Of a stretch of DNA of 64,000 nt, positions 60,453 to 64,000 are shown one piece after another. This stretch comes from Collinsella provencensis (GTDB lineage: Bacteria; Actinomycetota; Coriobacteriia; Coriobacteriales; Coriobacteriaceae). The translations under genes were made by a program, and so were the position numbers. The notes below the pieces were generated by a model, which saw nothing but the letters and a program-made list of their open reading frames with translations, did not search any database and was not told the origin of the DNA. Each line of letters starts with the position of its first letter. Position 1 is the stretch's first letter. The stretch is taken from positions 922,530-986,529 of the forward strand of contig NZ_LT904908.1 of the NCBI RefSeq assembly GCF_900199705.1, read 5' to 3'.

Positions 60453-61777
60453 TGTTCAACCTCCTCCTCCCCAAGTGCACCAAGCCGTAGGGCCTCACTG
60501 ATAAACGGCGGTTCCCGAACGAGCGACCACGTGGCGCTCGCCGCATCGAATGAAACGTATTCCTCCAAGTCAACACCGCCTCCAGCGCGTCGAGTAACCC
60601 CCGTATAAGAAGACACATATCGCGCACCGCCTGGCATGCGTACGGACATCACGATTCCGTCGAGAGCCATGGCAATCTGGTCCTCAATCAAATCGCTCGA
60701 AAGGTCAACGCCGTACCGAGCAAGAAGCGTCAGACGAACAATCGTCTCTTCGGCACTTCCTGCATGGAGCGTTGTGAGCGACCCGTCGTGTCCCGTGTTC
60801 ATGGCGTCTATCATGTCAATCGCCTCGCGATTGCGAACCTCGCCCACCACGATGCGATCGGGGCGCATTCGCAGCGCGTTAACCACCAAATCGTGGATGC
60901 TCACCGCCCCTTCGCCCTCAATCGAAGCTTCTCGTGCCTCAAGACGAACCACATGTGGATGCTGCGTAAACTTGAGTTCGGCCGAATCCTCGATGGTCAC
61001 GATGCGCTCACCAACAGGTATTTCGCATGAGAGCGCGTTCAGCAGCGTGGTCTTGCCCGAGCCAGTACCTCCCGCAACTGCCAAATCTTGTCTGAGCCGA
61101 ACCGCAAACGAGAGCAATGTCGCATACCACGGTGGCAATGACCCCAAGCGGACCAAATGGTCCAACGAGCTGATGCGATCGGAAAACTTGCGAATAGTCA
61201 GCGTCGGGCCATCGAGGGCAATGGGAGGAATCACCGCATTGACGCGATATCCGCTTGGTAAACGGGCGTTGACCATAGGGCTGCGCTCGTCCACACGTCT
61301 TCCCAAGGGGGAAATGATTCGATCAATCGCAATGCGTATCTGCTCATCGGTATCGAACAAACTCCCGAGTCCTTCGAGCACACCCTCTCGTTCCACAAAC
61401 GTCGAATCTTTGCCGTTAACCATGATTTCCGTCACGCTGTCATCTTCCAAAAGAGGTTGCAGCGGTCCCAGCCCTGCAATGTCGTTCAACACCACCTCAA
61501 AAACACGCCGTCGCTCCTCCGCCGAAAGATGCGCCTGCACATCGGTGTTCAGAGCCGCTTCTAATGCGGGGAGCAATTCCTCTCGAGCGTGTGGAGCGTC
61601 ATATGCCGAGGTAATGCGCGCAATTTCTGCAAATCCCACTCGCTCGAAAAGCGAATGCTTGGCTTGATCACATACCTGGGCAATCCTCCGTTCGTTGACA
61701 GGCCCACCGAAATCTGAAAACCCTTCCGTCTCCCTCTGTTCAACCTGAGCCTCCGCAATGCGATCATGCAAGCTCAT
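60425..61777 (-). CDS. tadA: Tad secretion ATPase TadA (CpaF family)
   Basis: The 450-residue type II/IV secretion ATPase has an N-terminal domain (EEVLNDIAGLGPLQPLLEDDSVTEIMVNG is the family signature in part), Walker A GGTGSGKT (236-243), the Asp box region IVTIEDSAELKF, LRMRPDRIVVGEVRNREAIDMIDAMNTGHDGSLTTLHAGS and a C-terminal sensor. It powers pilus extension and perhaps retraction. Its ATG overlaps the CpaE gene by four bases (ATGA). Confidence 0.95.
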   Translation of the reverse strand: MSLHDRIAEAQVEQRETEGFSDFGGPVNERRIAQVCDQAKHSLFERVGFAEIARITSAYDAPHAREELLPALEAALNTDVQAHLSAEERRRVFEVVLNDIAGLGPLQPLLEDDSVTEIMVNGKDSTFVEREGVLEGLGSLFDTDEQIRIAIDRIISPLGRRVDERSPMVNARLPSGYRVNAVIPPIALDGPTLTIRKFSDRISSLDHLVRLGSLPPWYATLLSFAVRLRQDLAVAGGTGSGKTTLLNALSCEIPVGERIVTIEDSAELKFTQHPHVVRLEAREASIEGEGAVSIHDLVVNALRMRPDRIVVGEVRNREAIDMIDAMNTGHDGSLTTLHAGSAEETIVRLTLLARYGVDLSSDLIEDQIAMALDGIVMSVRMPGGARYVSSYTGVTRRAGGGVDLEEYVSFDAASATWSLVREPPFISEALRLGALGEEEVEQWRRSCPDA

Positions 61778-63276
61778 AGGGCATCACTCGCCCTGCGTTT
61801 CCACGGCAAGCGCAACCGCAAACGATTATCTCCACCAGCGCGCTTATGCTCTTCCTCAAGAAGCCATTGTGCGTTGGGGCAACCCAACTCCTGCAGCAGC
61901 GAAGCGGTGAGGAGACGGACGTCTTTTGCAAACGCGCTCGGGCCCTCCATCAAACTGTTCACCTTGCCAAATGCGAGCATGTTTTGCACTTCATCCCCAC
62001 CGTCTGCAATGCGAACACGCGAGTGCAATGCCGTCGCCATTTCAAACGAAAGCGCGCGCTCCTCATTGCAATCATGTGCTCCAAAACGATTGACCACACA
62101 CGTCATGCGCGTATGCGAAACCCCCAATCGAGTCGCCAAAGAAACCGCGCGTTTGCCAGAAGATGCCAAAGAGGTCCCTGGCCCACCCAAAACCAAGCAT
62201 CGATCGCACTTTGCAACTGCCATCGCAACCGCATCACCCCACTGTCCCGAAGTGTCGACGAAGATCACGTCGGCAACCTCCCGCAATACGTCGACCAGCC
62301 GTTCAATTGAATCCGCACAACACTCCGCCTGTTCAGGGCGCTCGCATGGTCCCCACAACGTCAATCCAGGCCCGATGCGCATGGCAGCATCCTCAATGTC
62401 GCGCTCTGCCAAGCCCCGTTCGTCGGCATGTAGGCCCACGCCCTCAATACCGCGAAATCCCGCTGCTCCCATCAGCTCCCAGGCATTACCGAACATCAAA
62501 TCAAGGTCGAGAACCGCGGCACGAAGTCCGGCATGGGCCGCATACGCCGCCATGGCAGTCACCAACGTCGTTTTGCCCACTCCTCCCCTGCCCGAAATGA
62601 CCGTAATCATCGGCGCGCCTGAATGCTCTCCAGGTGCTTCTTGGGCCAGACTCCCCGTTTGATCGGCAGCCCTCTCAGAGTCGAGCCAACGTTGCCATCC
62701 TTCCGAACAAGCGCCCCCATCCTCGTTCACATCAGTTGTTTTCTCATGCATCCGCGGGCATGACTCCCGCTCTTCGCCCATACACTCATCCCAAGGTGGC
62801 ACTTCCTCCCAAGGAATATCTGCTTCCTCCCAAAAGTCCTCGCAGGTGGAAGGGCTGTAATGCGTTCCTTCGCTTTGAACGCCTAAAACGCATTCCTCTT
62901 CGACTATGCTTGCCCCCGCACGTTTATCTCCTGAGGTATCAGCCTCTCCCACCGCTATGACTTCTGTTGCTCCCGCGTCAAAACAACGTGCCACAACGCC
63001 CGCATCGAGCTTGGACACGCATGCCAGTAGTTCCACAACGCCATCCAAACTCGAAAGCGCCCTCAACATACGGTCCGTGCGCAAAGAGTCATCCACTCCT
63101 GCATGTACGCCCACTGCCGCAAACAAACGTTCATCCGAAAAGCCAGCAAGCAGAGCTGCGACACGATCTTCGTCGTGCAGTCGAATAATGCGTTGCGCAC
63201 CATATCGCTCCCTGACCTCCTGGCGTATCCGACGGTACGCCGCATCCTCACACCAAATCAGCCAAATATCGCCCAT
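61774..63276 (-). CDS. CpaE/TadZ-like pilus localisation ATPase
   Basis: The 500-residue protein has an N-terminal receiver-like domain (1-115) without an obvious phospho-acceptor Asp context. An acidic, Trp-containing linker follows (about 115-220), then a MinD/ParA ATPase domain with the deviant P-loop GRGGVGKTT (229-237), LDLDLMFGNAWELMG and IFVDTSGQWGD. CpaE/TadZ proteins position the Tad machine in the cell. In Mycobacterium a related gene (ssd) sits at the same place of the locus. It is followed immediately by tadA. Confidence 0.85.
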   Translation of the reverse strand: MGDIWLIWCEDAAYRRIRQEVRERYGAQRIIRLHDEDRVAALLAGFSDERLFAAVGVHAGVDDSLRTDRMLRALSSLDGVVELLACVSKLDAGVVARCFDAGATEVIAVGEADTSGDKRAGASIVEEECVLGVQSEGTHYSPSTCEDFWEEADIPWEEVPPWDECMGEERESCPRMHEKTTDVNEDGGACSEGWQRWLDSERAADQTGSLAQEAPGEHSGAPMITVISGRGGVGKTTLVTAMAAYAAHAGLRAAVLDLDLMFGNAWELMGAAGFRGIEGVGLHADERGLAERDIEDAAMRIGPGLTLWGPCERPEQAECCADSIERLVDVLREVADVIFVDTSGQWGDAVAMAVAKCDRCLVLGGPGTSLASSGKRAVSLATRLGVSHTRMTCVVNRFGAHDCNEERALSFEMATALHSRVRIADGGDEVQNMLAFGKVNSLMEGPSAFAKDVRLLTASLLQELGCPNAQWLLEEEHKRAGGDNRLRLRLPWKRRASDAL

Positions 63277-63326
63277 CGTCTATGCCCCTCGTCCCTCATC
63301 ACTCGTCACATGTGCAGAACAATCCT

Positions 63327-64000
63327 TCACGACACGTCCGACTCGCTCTCGTCAGGCGACGCACCCAAATCGGCATCGCTAGCTCCCGGGAAACTCGAAC
63401 CCACCTGCCCATCCTCAGATTCATTGGCATCTTGACCGACGACATCCCCCTCGACACCCTCCTCGGTGTCCCCTTCATCTCTCGTTTCGCTTTCAACATT
63501 TGGGATAACGAGCCACACCATTCCCTGAGACGCCGCGGTAAGGAGCTCCTTTACCGCCCCTTGATCGACCGCAAGTACTACCCAACTCACGTCGCCTCCT
63601 CCGGTTGCCAATGCGCTCGTATTGAGAACCTCGGCCTGGGTCAACCTGTCGGCAAGCGCGTCACGCGAGAGGTAAATATCCACGATCTCCCCGCGCTCGA
63701 GCACACCGCCAACCGCATGCTCGGCATCGCTCGCAACGCTCACCGCCACCTTTCCGTGCGGTATTTCCAAAGCGCTTTCGCGCCGTTCAAAATAAACCGA
63801 GCTGAGAGGCGCTCCCGCTGGTATTCGCGAGGTCGAGATCTTTCCAACGGCATCTTTGAGCGACGTCACCGCGTCAACCGGCAGCATGCTCGACACCCAC
63901 TCCACTACCTCTACGTTTCCCTCGTCGATCTTCTCTCCCGGATCGATGTCGCGCGTCGCAACGCATACCGACGTCAAGTCTCCCCCGTAGCGCGCGAGCA
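63327..64000 (-). CDS. CpaB/RcpC-type pilus assembly protein (5' end outside window)
   Basis: The frame runs open to the right edge (codons LARYGGDL precede the first internal start), so the N-terminus is missing. The visible part has a SAF domain, SVCVATRDIDPGEKIDEGNVEVVEWV ... SRIPAGAPLSSVYF, and a second domain (KVAVSVASDAEHAVGGVLERGEIVDIYLS). An acidic disordered tail follows (EGDTEEGVEGDVVG and on). CpaB/RcpC proteins shape the secretion channel of Tad systems. In a monoderm such as this the role must differ from the outer-membrane one and is unclear. Confidence 0.85.
   Translation of the reverse strand, partial: LARYGGDLTSVCVATRDIDPGEKIDEGNVEVVEWVSSMLPVDAVTSLKDAVGKISTSRIPAGAPLSSVYFERRESALEIPHGKVAVSVASDAEHAVGGVLERGEIVDIYLSRDALADRLTQAEVLNTSALATGGGDVSWVVLAVDQGAVKELLTAASQGMVWLVIPNVESETRDEGDTEEGVEGDVVGQDANESEDGQVGSSFPGASDADLGASPDESESDVS

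Noticed and set aside
1-64000. CRISPR array, prophage or insertion sequence
   Set aside because: No regularly spaced direct repeats, no integrase, transposase or phage structural genes were seen on either strand.

Overview
The window looks like a chromosomal segment of a GC-rich, gut-associated actinobacterium of the Coriobacteriia. Collinsella or a close relative is the best guess, inferred from the combination of a mannose-family amino-sugar PTS, the agmatine deiminase/putrescine carbamoyltransferase genes, an actinobacterial-type Tad locus and many core genes. No genome comparison was possible. There is no prophage, insertion sequence or CRISPR array; most of the sequence is densely packed core and metabolic genes.

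Region 1 (1-7.5 kb, minus strand) is an amino-sugar uptake and catabolism island: NagA deacetylase, an AgaS-type SIS isomerase/deaminase, a GntR/UTRA regulator, and a five-gene PTS operon (IIA, a YajC-like protein, IIB, IIC, IID). Near-identical dyads CTGGT(T/A)GTAACCAC lie in front of agaS and of the PTS operon and are probable operators of the GntR regulator.

Region 2 (8-28.9 kb) is mostly housekeeping on the minus strand, with one plus-strand flavodoxin-like gene: tRNA-Thr(CGT), purine nucleoside phosphorylase, an acidic membrane-anchored SurA-like protein, and a tight four-gene operon (hydroxyacid dehydrogenase with a His/Cys-rich tail, small membrane protein, HEAT-like protein, isocitrate dehydrogenase). 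DegV, HPF, a solute-binding lipoprotein, ComF, RicT, HolB, Tmk, TopA, TatC/TatA, a STAS protein and an aminotransferase follow.

Region 3 (29.6-39.7 kb) holds htpG and then an agmatine catabolism cluster: putrescine carbamoyltransferase (minus), a divergent RpiR regulator, an APC-type antiporter, agmatine deiminase 1, a LuxR regulator (minus) and agmatine deiminase 2. No carbamate kinase is present in the window.

Region 4 (39.8-54.3 kb) is mixed: a BceAB-like ABC transporter preceded by a 42-residue membrane peptide, a HAD phosphatase, a NUDIX-Vsr fusion protein with a small partner gene, NhaA, Mn-dependent pyrophosphatase, PHP phosphatase, ROK glucokinase, BrnQ-type transporter and PcrA/UvrD helicase.

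Region 5 (54.4-64 kb, minus strand) is a Tad/Flp pilus operon read from the right edge: CpaB (cut by the window edge), CpaE-like, TadA, TadB, TadC, Flp pilin, an unrecognised anchored protein, a pilin-like protein, TadE, a large TadG-like protein, a second TadE, and a DUF192 protein. Many junctions overlap by one base (TAATG/TGATG), indicating translational coupling. The most unusual items are the NUDIX-Vsr fusion, the His/Cys-rich dehydrogenase tail, the pilin-like proteins sharing an AQ(A/G)TxE processing motif, and several long inverted repeats between genes.
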